Shown here: in pieces, positions 25,118 to 33,154 of the stretch
Numbering within the stretch: the first letter of the stretch is position 1
How the letters are laid out: each line of letters starts with the position of its first letter
Assembly: GCA_009928435.1 (NCBI GenBank)
Contig: JAABNQ010000028.1
Location: 1-41,493, forward strand
Length of the DNA: 41,493 bases
From: Bacillus sp. HF117_J1_D
GTDB lineage: Bacteria > Bacillota > Bacilli > Bacillales > Bacillaceae_C
Reading direction: 5' to 3'
Position numbers and translations under genes: made by a program
Notes under the pieces: model-generated
What the model was told of the DNA's origin: nothing
Seen by the model: the letters and a program-made list of their open reading frames with translations, nothing else
Database searches by the model: none

Positions 25118-25161
25118 AGACAGATAATTTTAAAAAAAGATTATTTTGGGGAGAATTGACT

Positions 25162-25833
25162 ATGGATTGGTTAGAAGAGGTTTCTTTAGATGATTTGTTA
25201 AATTTTGGTGCAGATGATGAACTAAACACCGACTTTAGTTATAAAAATCATTCTCTCAACAATAGTAGAGAACTTAAATTAACTCCAACAGCTCAGTTTT
25301 TTTTAAGTCTTTCATCAGACAATAATCAAAAAGCCCAAACATCAATACCAATTGCTTCATTGTCTGAAACAAAATTGAATTCTCTGATTGGTGAATTAGC
25401 TCCTTGCTATAAAGACTGTATAATACAATATGTTTCAAATAAACCGGAAAGTTTGATCCTAAAGAATCCTAAAAAAGAAGCTTTAATTCTTCTTCAAAAA
25501 ATCAAAAAAAATCCAATTGTTAAAGATTTATTTAGATTGGACGAATGTATCAACCTAAAGTTAGATCGTCAAACAGAAAATTCTGTCTACCGAATAATGA
25601 ATGATTCAATTCCCGGTTACTTAGATGAGGAATTTGATATTGTTTATAATTTGTTAAAAATATGCTTTTCAAAAGATGGGACAATATTAATAACCCCAAG
25701 AGACTGGGTATTAATGGATGAACTTAAAGAATCATTGGCACTTAGGTATTTCGTCCATAAATGTAAAAACGTCTATCTATGGGTTGATAAATCAAGTAAT
25801 TATGTAGAACATATTCAATTAGTATTTAGTTAA
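25162..25833 (+). CDS. Hypothetical 223-aa cytoplasmic protein
   Basis: It begins MDWLEEVSLDDLLNFGADD, an acidic N-terminus, followed by a low-complexity Asn/Ser stretch and a mostly helical, Lys/Leu-rich body. It has no signal peptide or membrane helix. ATG 25162 follows GGGGAGAATTGACT. It is probably co-transcribed with the secreted-protein gene upstream, so an immunity, chaperone or regulatory role toward that product is conceivable but unsupported. The family was not recognised. Confidence 0.65.
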   Translation: MDWLEEVSLDDLLNFGADDELNTDFSYKNHSLNNSRELKLTPTAQFFLSLSSDNNQKAQTSIPIASLSETKLNSLIGELAPCYKDCIIQYVSNKPESLILKNPKKEALILLQKIKKNPIVKDLFRLDECINLKLDRQTENSVYRIMNDSIPGYLDEEFDIVYNLLKICFSKDGTILITPRDWVLMDELKESLALRYFVHKCKNVYLWVDKSSNYVEHIQLVFS

Positions 25834-25925
25834 TATAATTGAATTCCTAATGATAATTACATTCTACGTTTATTTGCGTATTTGTGGTTTATTTGGGTTT
25901 GTCAAATAAAGTGTATAAGTACACT

Positions 25926-26180
25926 TTACTCAAGGTATTTTAAAACCTTATCTTTCAGCTCATCATGAAGGAGTAGCTGGTTCCTGACCATGGCCCAGTT
26001 TTGGATATGCCTGCCATCCCAATTTGTCCCCAGTACTTTAATGCGCAAATACAATACTTTTAACAGGGCATTCTCATTAGAGAATGCTCCTTTTTTGGTC
26101 ACTTTCCTAAAGCTTGAATGAATGCTTTCCACGGTGTTAGTCGTATACATGATTTTACGAATAGCGCTGCCATAGTCATG
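25926..26180 (-). pseudogene. IS256-family transposase, C-terminal fragment
   Basis: The minus frame contains IRKIMYTTNTVESIHSSFRK and KKGAFSNENALLKVLYLRI, the conserved C-terminal block of IS256/mutator transposases (E of the DDE triad in VESIH). It ends at a normal stop. The N-terminal three quarters are missing; the upstream junction is with the IS3 relic near 26180-26240. Confidence 0.85.
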
Positions 26181-26234
26181 TTTACTACCCGGGTTTTGTA
26201 TGAAATTTTGATTGTTCGAGTGGTGAGGCACTAT

Positions 26235-26796
26235 AAGTTTAATAGAGTAATTCTGAAAGCTGTAATGCGACGAGAGTCGAAGAAGGGATGCTTCGTGTAA
26301 ATCTCATCGATTTTATGTTTAATACGAACTTCTTCTCGAGAAGGTTCGACTGGCTTGCTTATAATACAAGCTTGAGCGATTGAGTCCGAGCAGTTTAGCT
26401 TGTGTGGTAATGGGAAGTTCTGCATTATTCCAATCAATCATGTCTATTCTTTCTGATCTACTCCTTAAGGAAAGACTTTTTTAAGACACGACAATTGTGT
26501 GGTTAGACGGCCAACTTCGGCATAGAATGTTTCGATTTATTCTTCATACTCAGCTTTCATTTTATCTGATTTCCTGTTTTCATTCGTAAACAGCTGAGGT
26601 ATTTGATCAAGAAGGCATTCCGCCATTGACGGATCTGATTCACATGAATGCCATGGGATGAAGCAATTTCACTCATTGTTTTTTCTTCTTTTAGGACCTC
26701 TAGCACGATTTGAGATTTAAATTCTGGTGTATATCGTTTTCTTTTCATAGACCTACTTTAACATCTCCTTATTTCGTGTCTAGTTTTACGGGTCCA
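26235..26796 (-). mobile_element. Degenerate IS3-family element (OrfA and start of OrfB)
   Basis: The left end has the terminal repeat TGGACCCGTAAAACTAGACA (minus strand, 26796-26777). OrfA starts at ATG 26748 (MKRKRYTPEFKSQIVLEVLK, helix-turn-helix MSEIASSHGIHVNQIRQW). It is frameshifted after RNAFL and then carries an in-frame stop. The OrfB start is visible as LGLNRSSLYYKPVEPSREE and IKHKIDEIYTKHPFFDSRRI. The element stops abruptly at about 26240, where the IS256 fragment begins. Both are dead. Confidence 0.85.
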
Positions 26797-26870
26797 TTAT
26801 AAATTGATAGGCTCAAGATTCAGTCTAGCCAACGATTAGTACTTATTTTGTTGGTACGAGAGTTGAGTTA

Positions 26871-28052
26871 TTACAAAAATCTTTTTTTAAAACTCTGATA
26901 ATGTAATACTGAAGCAAAAAAAAGAAAGATACCTAAAAAGAAAAATACGAAAGCACTTGGCAGGACATTATACAATCCAGTGAGCATGCCCCCGATTGCC
27001 ATACCTGCATAACGGATGAAATTAAAAAGACCTAAAGCTGTTCCTCTATTTTCGCTGTATTCATTACTTATAATGGTAGAAAATAGAGGAGGTGAAAATC
27101 CTACTGTCATGCCATAGCCAAATAATATGATACTTAATCCAATGATTGATTTGGTATGTAGTAAACCAAATAATATGACTTGTAAAGGCATTAAAAATAA
27201 AACAGCTATCAATAATGCATTTAATGATATTTTTTTCTGTAAGTGTTTGAATAACAGACTTCCCAAAATCATACTAACTGTCAAGGGTAAGTATAATAAA
27301 CCAATGATTTGCAAAGATACGTGATAATGATCGTTAAGTAATATTGGCAAGTACACTAGAATTGCAAAATAGATGAAAAATACAAAGAAACTTACAATCA
27401 TTGTACTTACACCTATATAATTAGAAAAAACAGCCATATAGTTTTTAATAAAGCTGTTTGTTTTTCCTTGAGCCTCCTTTCTATCATCATTTGGAAGTAC
27501 GTAAGCAATCAAAATAAGCAATCCAGCAGCAATAACAAAGAGGAATAGGAAAATTCCCCGGTAGCCGTAGTATTGCCCAAGTAATCCCCCCAGGATAGGC
27601 GCAATCGCAGGGGCGAGTGTAAGCAATATTTGATAAGTTCCCATTGCGCTGCCTCTTGCCTTACCTTCAAATAATTGTGCAATCATGTTTATCGTTACTA
27701 AAGGGATAATTCCAGCACCAATAGCTTGAACTATTCTAGAAATCATAAAGAGCATAAAATTTGTTGTATAAGCACAAACTATAGTTGAAATACTGATTAA
27801 AATTAAGCTAACCAATAATAATCTTTTATGATTTTTAGTATCAATAACCGTTCCTAAAGCAATTTGAATTATAGCAATAATAAAAATAAAACTGCTCACT
27901 GTGAAGTTTACCCAATTGATCGAGACGTTGAATGAATCTCGAATAAGAGGGATTATTGGTGTATAAATGTTTTGATTCAAAGAGGCAAAAAAAGTGCTTA
28001 TACTTAACAAATACAACACAAATACTTTGATTTGAGATATTTGTCTTTGCAT
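26871..28052 (-). CDS. yvmA: MFS transporter, YvmA-like (probable pulcherriminic acid exporter)
   Basis: Protein of 393 aa with 12 predicted transmembrane helices of the drug:H+ antiporter type (motif near GTVIDTKNHKRLLL between helices 2 and 3, and APILGGLLGQYYGYRGIF as antiporter motif C). ATG 28052 follows AAGGAGAATGTAT; an ATG at 28056-28058 is too close to the ribosome site. It lies behind a MarR regulator and diverges from a cyclodipeptide synthase relic, the arrangement of yvmB-yvmA versus yvmC in Bacillus. The exporter role is inferred from that synteny. The gene is intact although the biosynthesis gene is broken. Confidence 0.75.
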   Translation of the reverse strand: MQRQISQIKVFVLYLLSISTFFASLNQNIYTPIIPLIRDSFNVSINWVNFTVSSFIFIIAIIQIALGTVIDTKNHKRLLLVSLILISISTIVCAYTTNFMLFMISRIVQAIGAGIIPLVTINMIAQLFEGKARGSAMGTYQILLTLAPAIAPILGGLLGQYYGYRGIFLFLFVIAAGLLILIAYVLPNDDRKEAQGKTNSFIKNYMAVFSNYIGVSTMIVSFFVFFIYFAILVYLPILLNDHYHVSLQIIGLLYLPLTVSMILGSLLFKHLQKKISLNALLIAVLFLMPLQVILFGLLHTKSIIGLSIILFGYGMTVGFSPPLFSTIISNEYSENRGTALGLFNFIRYAGMAIGGMLTGLYNVLPSAFVFFFLGIFLFFASVLHYQSFKKRFL

Positions 28053-28073
28053 ATACATTCTCCTTTTATGGCC

Positions 28074-28544
28074 TTAATGTTGCTTCATATTTTCTGTAAT
28101 AGCTTTTAAAAACTTAATAATGGTCTCCAATTCGACTGTGTTAAAATTATCCAAGATACGTAAATAGCGATTTCTTGCTTGTTCATGTAATTGATCATGA
28201 ATTAAAGCAAGTTCCTCACCTGATTCCGTAAGAAGATAATAAACTTCTTTTTTATTATCTTCTTGCTGTGTTTTTACAAGGATATTATGTTGTAACAGCT
28301 TTCTCACAGCTTTAGTAATAGCTGGTTTAGATAATCTTAGACTTTCAGAGAGAGAGGTATTATTAGCCATTCCTCTCTCTTTAATTATTGCAACGATATG
28401 TAATTGAGTGAGTGTCCACCCTAAAATTAACGCTTCTTCCTGACCTGATTTATTTACTCTTCTTCTCTTTTGAGCTGTTTCCCTTTCTGTAATTAAATTT
28501 TGTAAGGCCTCCAAAGCTTCTTCTTTTTTATTTATATTATCCAT
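28074..28544 (-). CDS. yvmB: MarR-family regulator, YvmB-like
   Basis: Protein of 156 aa with a winged helix: LHIVAIIKERGMANNTSLSE, then LRLSKPAITKAVRKLLQHNI (recognition helix) and the wing KTQQEDNKKEVYYLL. ATG 28544 is preceded by AGGTGG. First gene of an operon with the MFS transporter. A TTAAC-TG-GTTAA dyad directly downstream of its -10 is the likely operator. The yvmB name rests on the neighbourhood. Confidence 0.82.
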   Translation of the reverse strand: MDNINKKEEALEALQNLITERETAQKRRRVNKSGQEEALILGWTLTQLHIVAIIKERGMANNTSLSESLRLSKPAITKAVRKLLQHNILVKTQQEDNKKEVYYLLTESGEELALIHDQLHEQARNRYLRILDNFNTVELETIIKFLKAITENMKQH

Positions 28545-28589
28545 TAATTTCCACCTGCTTTACTTAATATCTTACTAAAACAAAAATGA

Positions 28590-28635
28590 TTAACTGGTTA
28601 ACGATTATTATATGGCATTGATTTTTATATGTCAA
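28590..28635 (-). promoter_or_regulatory. MarR-MFS promoter and operator
   Basis: Minus-strand consensus promoter TTGACA (28635-28630), a 17-bp spacer and TATAAT (28612-28607). The dyad TTAAC-TG-GTTAA (28590-28601) lies just after the -10, at the transcription start. Confidence 0.8.
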
Positions 28636-28710
28636 TCTAAATTAAAATTGCAAATTGGAAAAAGCTTGACAATATTCCTGATAATGTAAAATATATAGGG
28701 AGGTTAGATT

Positions 28711-29087
28711 ATGCAAACAATTCAAAAGGAATTCGAAGTTGAAGGTCTATCCAAAAATTGTATGAGAATATTTGACAATGGAACTCATGTTTTGTTAGGA
28801 ATCAGCCCCTTTAATAGTAGATTCTCGCATGACTATATTACTCGAATCATTGGTTGGGCTTCTGAAAGTTTTAGTGAGGTACCAATTTTATTAGCTGGAA
28901 AAGATGCAAGCAATTTATTAGAAGTGTTGGGTACTCCTAAAACTAATGCTGATAGAAAGGTTCGAAAGGAGATAAGGAGACATATTCGTTAAAATTATAT
29001 GATAAAAACATTGACAGCATCCACACATTTTCTGATTTTGAAAATAATAAAGTTAATAACAATTACAAAAAATCCTACAACGCATAA
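28711..29087 (+). pseudogene. yvmC: Cyclodipeptide synthase (YvmC-like), frameshifted and truncated
   Basis: The first 93 residues match tRNA-dependent cyclodipeptide synthases closely: HVLLGISPFNSRF with the catalytic serine position S32, DYITRIIGWASESF, LLAGKDASNLLEVLGTPK and ADRKVRKEIRR. A TAA at 28990 then ends the frame, but the next frame continues the family with IDSIHTFSDFENNK before stopping at 29087. Full-length enzymes have about 240-250 residues, so the C-terminal half is gone. It is preceded by GGGAGGTTAG and a TTGACA box at 28668-28673. The P450 partner (cypX) is absent. Confidence 0.85.
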
Positions 29088-29116
29088 GAAATGCTCTCTG
29101 CAGGACTTCTACATAT

Positions 29117-29215
29117 TCATGGTAAATACATTGGCAATCGATGGTAAATTCCGTGGCACTTGGTGGTAAATAACATGTCGAGGGTGGTGAATTCTGATAG
29201 CAGTATCCACCTTCT
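29117..29215. mobile_element. Possible IS21-type end with short multiple repeats
   Basis: Three degenerate direct repeats run in a row: ATTGGCAATCGATGGTAAAT, GTGGCACTTGGTGGTAAAT and TGTCGAGGGTGGTGAATT, about 20-30 bp apart. Repeats of this kind mark IS21-family termini. No istA or istB remnant is seen. It directly follows the truncated cyclodipeptide synthase, so it may be the scar of the event that removed its 3' half. Confidence 0.35.
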
Positions 29216-29749
29216 TTCCTCCATACGGAAAGAAGATTGACCACCAACCACCCAAACAATATTCAGTTGCTAACTTTATATTATCATACTTCTATGGAGC
29301 CTCTTACCTAAATTAAAAACAAATGTTCCCTTATATTCTAAGCCTCCATTCTAAGAACGCGGCATCATTAACAGCTCATTTCATTATAAAGTTCTTCTCT
29401 GTGAGGCTGGTAGTATACATTTGAGTGAGTAATCAGAATCGAGTCAAAACCCGGAACTCAGTGTTAGGGTAGTAGATTTAACTTACAAATGCGTGGGCTA
29501 ACTCCACCGTCTTTAGACGCAGGCATTTCAACTATAACCTGGAGTTGAGTTTCTGAAGTGTGTCAGAACCCATCACTAACATGAGAGGTACACTTGACAA
29601 GAGTATGACTTTCACATATAAGGTTCTGTCAAAATTATGAATAGTTCGATAGGGATGTTTGGGGTTAAGGGGCTGATGTTTAGGTGAATTCTGATATAGG
29701 GTCGTATGAAGAATATTTTGATATTTACTCTCCTCAGCAATTTTGCAGA
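29216..29749. other. Intergenic region without genes, with hairpins
   Basis: No coding frame is supported. A long hairpin at 29487-29528 (AAATGC/GCATTT, with an alternative GCGT/ACGC pairing) and GGTTCTGTCAAAATTATGAA near 29624 look like insertion-sequence ends but could not be assigned. Any antisense RNA to the toxin gene at 29760 would have to start in or end near this region. Confidence 0.4.
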
Positions 29750-29796
29750 AATAATCCGCTCAACTGCTTTGGAGGCGTATGGGCGGATTATTTTCT
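29750..29796. terminator. Hairpin overlapping the toxin 3' end
   Basis: AATAATCCGC and GCGGATTATT form a 10-bp stem enclosing the toxin's last codons. The T tract (TTATTTTCTG) is on the plus strand, so it may terminate a plus-strand antisense RNA, or stabilise the toxin mRNA on the minus strand. Confidence 0.6.
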
Positions 29797-29873
29797 GTCT
29801 GAAAAAAAGCGATTATCGCCACGATCAGCGTTGAAAAGCTGACCATTAAAATCAGGGCTTCAAAAACACTCAC
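29760..29873 (-). CDS. Holin-like toxin peptide (Hol_Tox type)
   Basis: Peptide of 37 aa beginning MSVFEALILMVSFSTLIVAI, with one transmembrane helix (about 4-24) and a short polar tail. This is the pattern of the putative holin-like toxins of Bacillus (the xxVxEALxLMxxFxTLIVAI family), small membrane peptides that include type I toxins. The start is GTG 29873, 4 bp inside the stop of the ribbon-helix-helix gene (GTGA overlap), so translation is coupled. It is too short for usual gene finding. The toxic action is inferred from the family. Confidence 0.8.
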   Translation of the reverse strand: MSVFEALILMVSFSTLIVAIIAFFQTENNPPIRLQSS

Positions 29874-30037
29874 TCGTCACCATCCTTATTTTCTTCTAAC
29901 CCTCTTCTAATCAATTCCCGAATAGCCTCACTACGATTTTGAATCCTGTTTGCAAACTGAAAATCCTCCACTTTTTCTAGCAGCTCATTAGGAAAGGTGA
30001 CTAATACTTGAGTGTTTTTCTTTTTATCAATGCTCAT
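29870..30037 (-). CDS. Ribbon-helix-helix (CopG/Arc-type) DNA-binding protein
   Basis: Protein of 55 aa. The beta strand NTQVLVTFPNELLEKVEDF is followed by the helix-turn-helix half RIQNRSEAIRELIRRGLEE, the signature of RHH repressors and antitoxins. ATG 30037 follows GGAGGAGAG. Two copies of a 16-bp palindromic operator lie in the divergent promoter upstream. It is the first gene of an operon with the holin-like toxin. It may act as the transcriptional brake on both the toxin and the divergent 166-aa gene. Confidence 0.88.
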   Translation of the reverse strand: MSIDKKKNTQVLVTFPNELLEKVEDFQFANRIQNRSEAIRELIRRGLEENKDGDE

Positions 30038-30059
30038 CAAAATCTCTCCTCCATTAACT

Positions 30060-30135
30060 ATTATAGGTTATATAACTTATAGTTGACAATCCATTCAATA
30101 ATCGATATCATATTAGTTGTATAGGTTATATAACT
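30060..30135. promoter_or_regulatory. Divergent promoters with two identical 16-bp operators
   Basis: TATAGGTTATATAACT occurs identically at 30062-30077 and 30120-30135; its core GTTATATAAC is a perfect palindrome. Plus promoter: TTGACA (30083-30088), 17 bp, TATCAT (30106-30111). Minus promoter: TTGTCA (30089-30084), 18 bp, TATAAT (30065-30060). The two -35 boxes overlap. Operator 1 sits inside the minus promoter and operator 2 just after the plus -10, so one repressor dimer pair could shut both. Confidence 0.85.
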
Positions 30136-30153
30136 GCAAAAGGAGGAGTTTGA

Positions 30154-30654
30154 ATGAGTGTCTATCTTTATAAAGTAGAAAATTTTAAGGTTTATGATAG
30201 GAACTTGGAAAAAAACTCCGAGCACTTCTACTTTTCTCTACTAAATACTCAGGTAATCCACGAGAATCATGATGATTATAAATCAGACAATGAGCATAAA
30301 AAACCTAAATATAATCACAATGTTATTCAAAAGGCCTTCATAAACGTTATCTTTGCAGAACGAGTTCATCAAGTGGCCTTTAAGAGAAGTAGAGATGATG
30401 CAGAATTTCGTACTGCCGAAGAAGTTTCTAGTCGAATTTTTTCACAATTAGAAGAATCCCTAACTGGAGAGCAGAAAAAATTACTCTTTGAGTTAGAAGC
30501 AGCATGGAGCAATATGTACGGCATTTTCCTTGAATATAGTTATTGTCAAGGTATAGCAGATAGCCCAATGATTCATAATGAACTTGAGAAATATGGTATT
30601 TCGATTGTGAAGGAGAATGCTGAATATAATTATACATCGTCGGTGTGCCACTGA
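30154..30654 (+). CDS. Hypothetical protein divergent from the RHH/toxin pair
   Basis: Protein of 166 aa without membrane helices. The N-terminal half (1-65) is polar, with His/Asn/Lys-rich sequence. The C-terminal half (about 65-150) is helical, with FAERVHQVAFKRSRDDAEF and an ending like LEYSYCQGIADSPMI, faintly resembling small phage and mobile-element proteins of the DUF6809 kind. ATG 30154 follows AAAGGAGGAG. Its promoter carries the same operator as the RHH gene, so the two transcripts are probably co-regulated. The function is unknown. Confidence 0.75.
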   Translation: MSVYLYKVENFKVYDRNLEKNSEHFYFSLLNTQVIHENHDDYKSDNEHKKPKYNHNVIQKAFINVIFAERVHQVAFKRSRDDAEFRTAEEVSSRIFSQLEESLTGEQKKLLFELEAAWSNMYGIFLEYSYCQGIADSPMIHNELEKYGISIVKENAEYNYTSSVCH

Positions 30655-30805
30655 TTCTTCAATTGTACCCCAGTGATCATAATCAGGCTAACTTATTTCT
30701 ATTTCAGAGTTCAAAAGCATTTGATAGCGCCTTCTTAATTCATGTATGAACGGATGCCCCAACAGTTCTTGAAATCTGTTAGGGTATCATTTTACATCGT
30801 ACTAA
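30640..30805 (-). pseudogene. Decayed coding remnant, unidentified
   Basis: One minus frame reads YPNRFQELLGHPFIHELRRR, then about 15 more residues to a stop, then PDYDHWGTIEESVAHR. The stops fall where sense codons are expected, so the sequence looks like a lost gene. It overlaps the end of the 166-aa gene. The family was not recognised. Confidence 0.25.
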
Positions 30806-30819
30806 TTCTACTACCTATT

Positions 30820-31100
30820 CTATCTAGATAGATGAGAACCGTACCTACTAAATCGATAAGCTTTGTGGGGCTTTGACAGAAACACTATACGCCCGACCAT
30901 CAAATCCAATCCAATCCCAATACTTGCTCCCGCACTATCAATCAAAACGTCCTTAACTTCCGCTCCTCTACCAGATACAAATAGTTGATGTACTTCATCA
31001 GAAATGGCAAACAAAACACAAACAGCCAAAGCCATACCAATACTTGGTAGAGGACCTATCCTTGGAGCCTTGGACAGAAGTATACTACAATTTATTCAAA
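30820..31100 (-). pseudogene. VanZ-like protein, N-terminally truncated
   Basis: The minus frame contains FAISDEVHQLFVSGRGAEVKD and VLIDSAGASIGI, the conserved C-terminal block of VanZ-like membrane proteins. The usual first 60-80 residues, with two membrane helices, are missing; the frame is closed at about 31100. No ribosome site is seen before the internal ATG at 31035. Confidence 0.7.
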
Positions 31101-31284
31101 TTAGCGAATTATCTTTTTATGGGACAATATTAGCAAATGATTGGTATGTTTGAAAGTGCCAATTTATCATAAAATATAGGGGTCAGTTTAACAATCAATG
31201 CATATACATTCTCACTTCCCTCCAAGGGAAAGATTCCATTATTCCGATACAGGATATCACCTTTAATGTGCCTCCACTCACGTC

Positions 31285-31311
31285 AAAAAGCCCTCTTATT
31301 GAGAGCTTTTT
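31285..31311 (-). terminator. Terminator of the TetR-CPBP operon
   Basis: AAAAAGCTCTC pairs with GAGGGCTTTTT around AATAA on the minus strand, 10 bp after the CPBP stop. Confidence 0.88.
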
Positions 31312-31320
31312 GGTGTTTCC

Positions 31321-32196
31321 TCAAATCGAACCAGCATTGTAATCGTTCAAAACTCCGGCGTTTATTTGTTGTTCCTTTTTTATTCTGATCGACCTGAGCC
31401 ACAATCCGAATAGGACGAACAGGATGGTTGTAATGATGCCTGTGGTCGGGCTGAGCCAAAGTTCGCCTGTTTTTGTCAATGTAATGACCCCGGCTACCGA
31501 CACAAGCAAAGTAGGCACTCCATCTTCCAAAGCATGCATTAGCACACACGGCCAAACAGATTTCGTAAGCCGATAAATTTCAACGTACATGATCGACCAG
31601 GCTACCATTAACACACAGCCTATTATAAGAAAGCCCATTCTCGAAGTTGTCTCGAAGTAAGAGTCCGGAAGGAACACCATATAATACGCAGCATGCCACA
31701 GCGCCCACACAAGACCGGATACGAGATAAAGCATCCAGTCATTGAGTTTGAGCTCAATCAGCTTCGGAGTCAAATACCCACGCCAAGCAAACTCTTCAAA
31801 AATGTTCTTAATAAAGTTACCTGCAATTGACACACCTATAAGTGGTAGGATTGAATTTAGTTCAACGGAAGAAAAACTGGCGCTATGAAACAACAATGCA
31901 AGACCGACAATGATAACAGTCATCACCGGATAGATTGCAATAGCTACCCCATACCACTTCAGATTCCCTTTAACGTTTGGACGAATGCCAATATCCTTCC
32001 AATCGCGATTCACAAGCCGCAAAATGAGCATTGTGATAATCGGTAAAATAAGCCATAATCCCATTCCTAATGAATTTTCCGCCGGCTGATCCGGGAGCTT
32101 CGAATCTACCCACACGCCAATCCAACCGCTTGCTAACACCACCACAATGAACAATATCAGGCTAATCTTTCTCCTTACCGCTGACAATTTTAACAT
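31321..32196 (-). CDS. CPBP-family intramembrane glutamic endopeptidase
   Basis: Protein of about 291 aa with about eight hydrophobic helices. The CPBP (Abi) motif 1 is IFEEFAWRGYLTPKL (EExxxR) and motif 2 is LVWALWHAAYY (conserved His). Two Glu and His residues build the active site of this Rce1-like protease family, which includes bacteriocin-immunity proteins. AAGGGGG directly abuts ATG 32196, so TTG 32187, 9 nt further on, may be the true start. It is the second gene after a TetR regulator. The substrate is unknown. Confidence 0.87.
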   Translation of the reverse strand: MLKLSAVRRKISLILFIVVVLASGWIGVWVDSKLPDQPAENSLGMGLWLILPIITMLILRLVNRDWKDIGIRPNVKGNLKWYGVAIAIYPVMTVIIVGLALLFHSASFSSVELNSILPLIGVSIAGNFIKNIFEEFAWRGYLTPKLIELKLNDWMLYLVSGLVWALWHAAYYMVFLPDSYFETTSRMGFLIIGCVLMVAWSIMYVEIYRLTKSVWPCVLMHALEDGVPTLLVSVAGVITLTKTGELWLSPTTGIITTILFVLFGLWLRSIRIKKEQQINAGVLNDYNAGSI

Positions 32197-32205
32197 CCCC
32201 CTTAA

Positions 32206-32778
32206 TTATTGTTCTTCCGCACGACGCTTCGCAGTGCTGATCACATCTTCAGCCGCGCTGTCCATCAACTGAATGATCTGTTCCTCCGTCAAATGTTCTG
32301 GCAGCAACTCATTCGCCACCATCACGCTCATCCCAACCTGAAAAATCTTCATCTTCAGTAACATTTTCCTTAATTCATCCTCATCCAATCTCGTAAGATC
32401 GGGATCCATTTTCATCATCTTTATGAAGCCTTGCGTCTCTTCCTCATTGTGCTTCGCTTCATCGTTCTTCTTCATCACAATATCGCGAAACAAAATCGGG
32501 TACTCCCTTGCAAACCGAATGCTGGCCACGCCTATATCGTGGAACGGATGCCCGGAGTTTTGCTCCATCAACATCTGTCTGCTAACCTCGAAGGTCTTCT
32601 TATACACTTCTTCAATTAATTCGCCAACCTCTTTGAAATTCACATAAATCGGGGCAATCGAGCTCCCTAGCTTCTCCGCTACCTTGCGGATTGTAATGAA
32701 ATGGATTCCTTCCGTCCTTGCAATTTCAAACGCCGCATCTATGATCTGTTCTTTCGTAAACTTTGTTTTTGGCGCCAC
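32206..32778 (-). CDS. TetR-family regulator
   Basis: Protein of 190 aa with the N-terminal HTH FITIRKVAEKLGSSIAPIYVNF (split over the two helices). The start is taken as GTG 32778 (MAPKTKFTKEQIIDAAFEI), because this matches the family N-terminus and lies 8 nt after AGAGGTGA; the GTG at 32790 is inside that ribosome site. It is followed 9 bp later by the CPBP protease gene. The palindrome at 32840-32853 is the probable operator. Confidence 0.88.
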   Translation of the reverse strand: MAPKTKFTKEQIIDAAFEIARTEGIHFITIRKVAEKLGSSIAPIYVNFKEVGELIEEVYKKTFEVSRQMLMEQNSGHPFHDIGVASIRFAREYPILFRDIVMKKNDEAKHNEEETQGFIKMMKMDPDLTRLDEDELRKMLLKMKIFQVGMSVMVANELLPEHLTEEQIIQLMDSAAEDVISTAKRRAEEQ

Positions 32779-32839
32779 CTGTTCACTCACCTCTAATTAA
32801 ATATTTTATAAAAATTATTTGTTCTATATCAACCATTAT

Positions 32840-32853
32840 ATATCAATTGATAT
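32840..32853. promoter_or_regulatory. Probable TetR operator
   Basis: ATATCAATTGATAT is a perfect 14-bp palindrome about 60 bp upstream of the TetR start, in the promoter region of the TetR-CPBP operon. Confidence 0.6.
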
Positions 32854-33154
32854 GTATAATGACAACTTTTTTTGAAAAATATGCTCGCGAAACGGATACG
32901 TCGGTAATAAAAGTAGTTTGTAGAAAATCTATAGGAGGTCTTGGCGGATCAAATGGCTTTTTAAAACTGTAGATCATGATGATTTTTATTTTTCTCTTTT
33001 CAATGAAATATCACTCCGCTCTTCAATAATAGTGAGCAAGCTTTTTCAAACCCATGGTGTCCCTTTTCCGAGAATCCCTCTATATAAGAGTTGAGAGGAA
33101 CGGCAGATGCAGGAGGCTGACCGATCTTTGGCGCTGAAAAAAGGAGGAAGTTGG
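32854..33154. other. Intergenic region before the phage cassette
   Basis: No supported gene. A 37-codon frame from 32862 has no ribosome site. TATATAAG near 33082 and AAGGAGGAAG at 33141-33150 lead into the replication cassette. Confidence 0.45.

Noticed and set aside
29624-29650. IS6-family terminal repeat (GGTTCTGTCAAAATTATG)
   Set aside because: Only the first seven or so bases agree with the remembered IS6 ends, and no transposase remnant or second end is present.
32862-32972. A 37-codon plus frame upstream of the phage cassette
   Set aside because: No ribosome site and no family; it lies across the TetR operator region.
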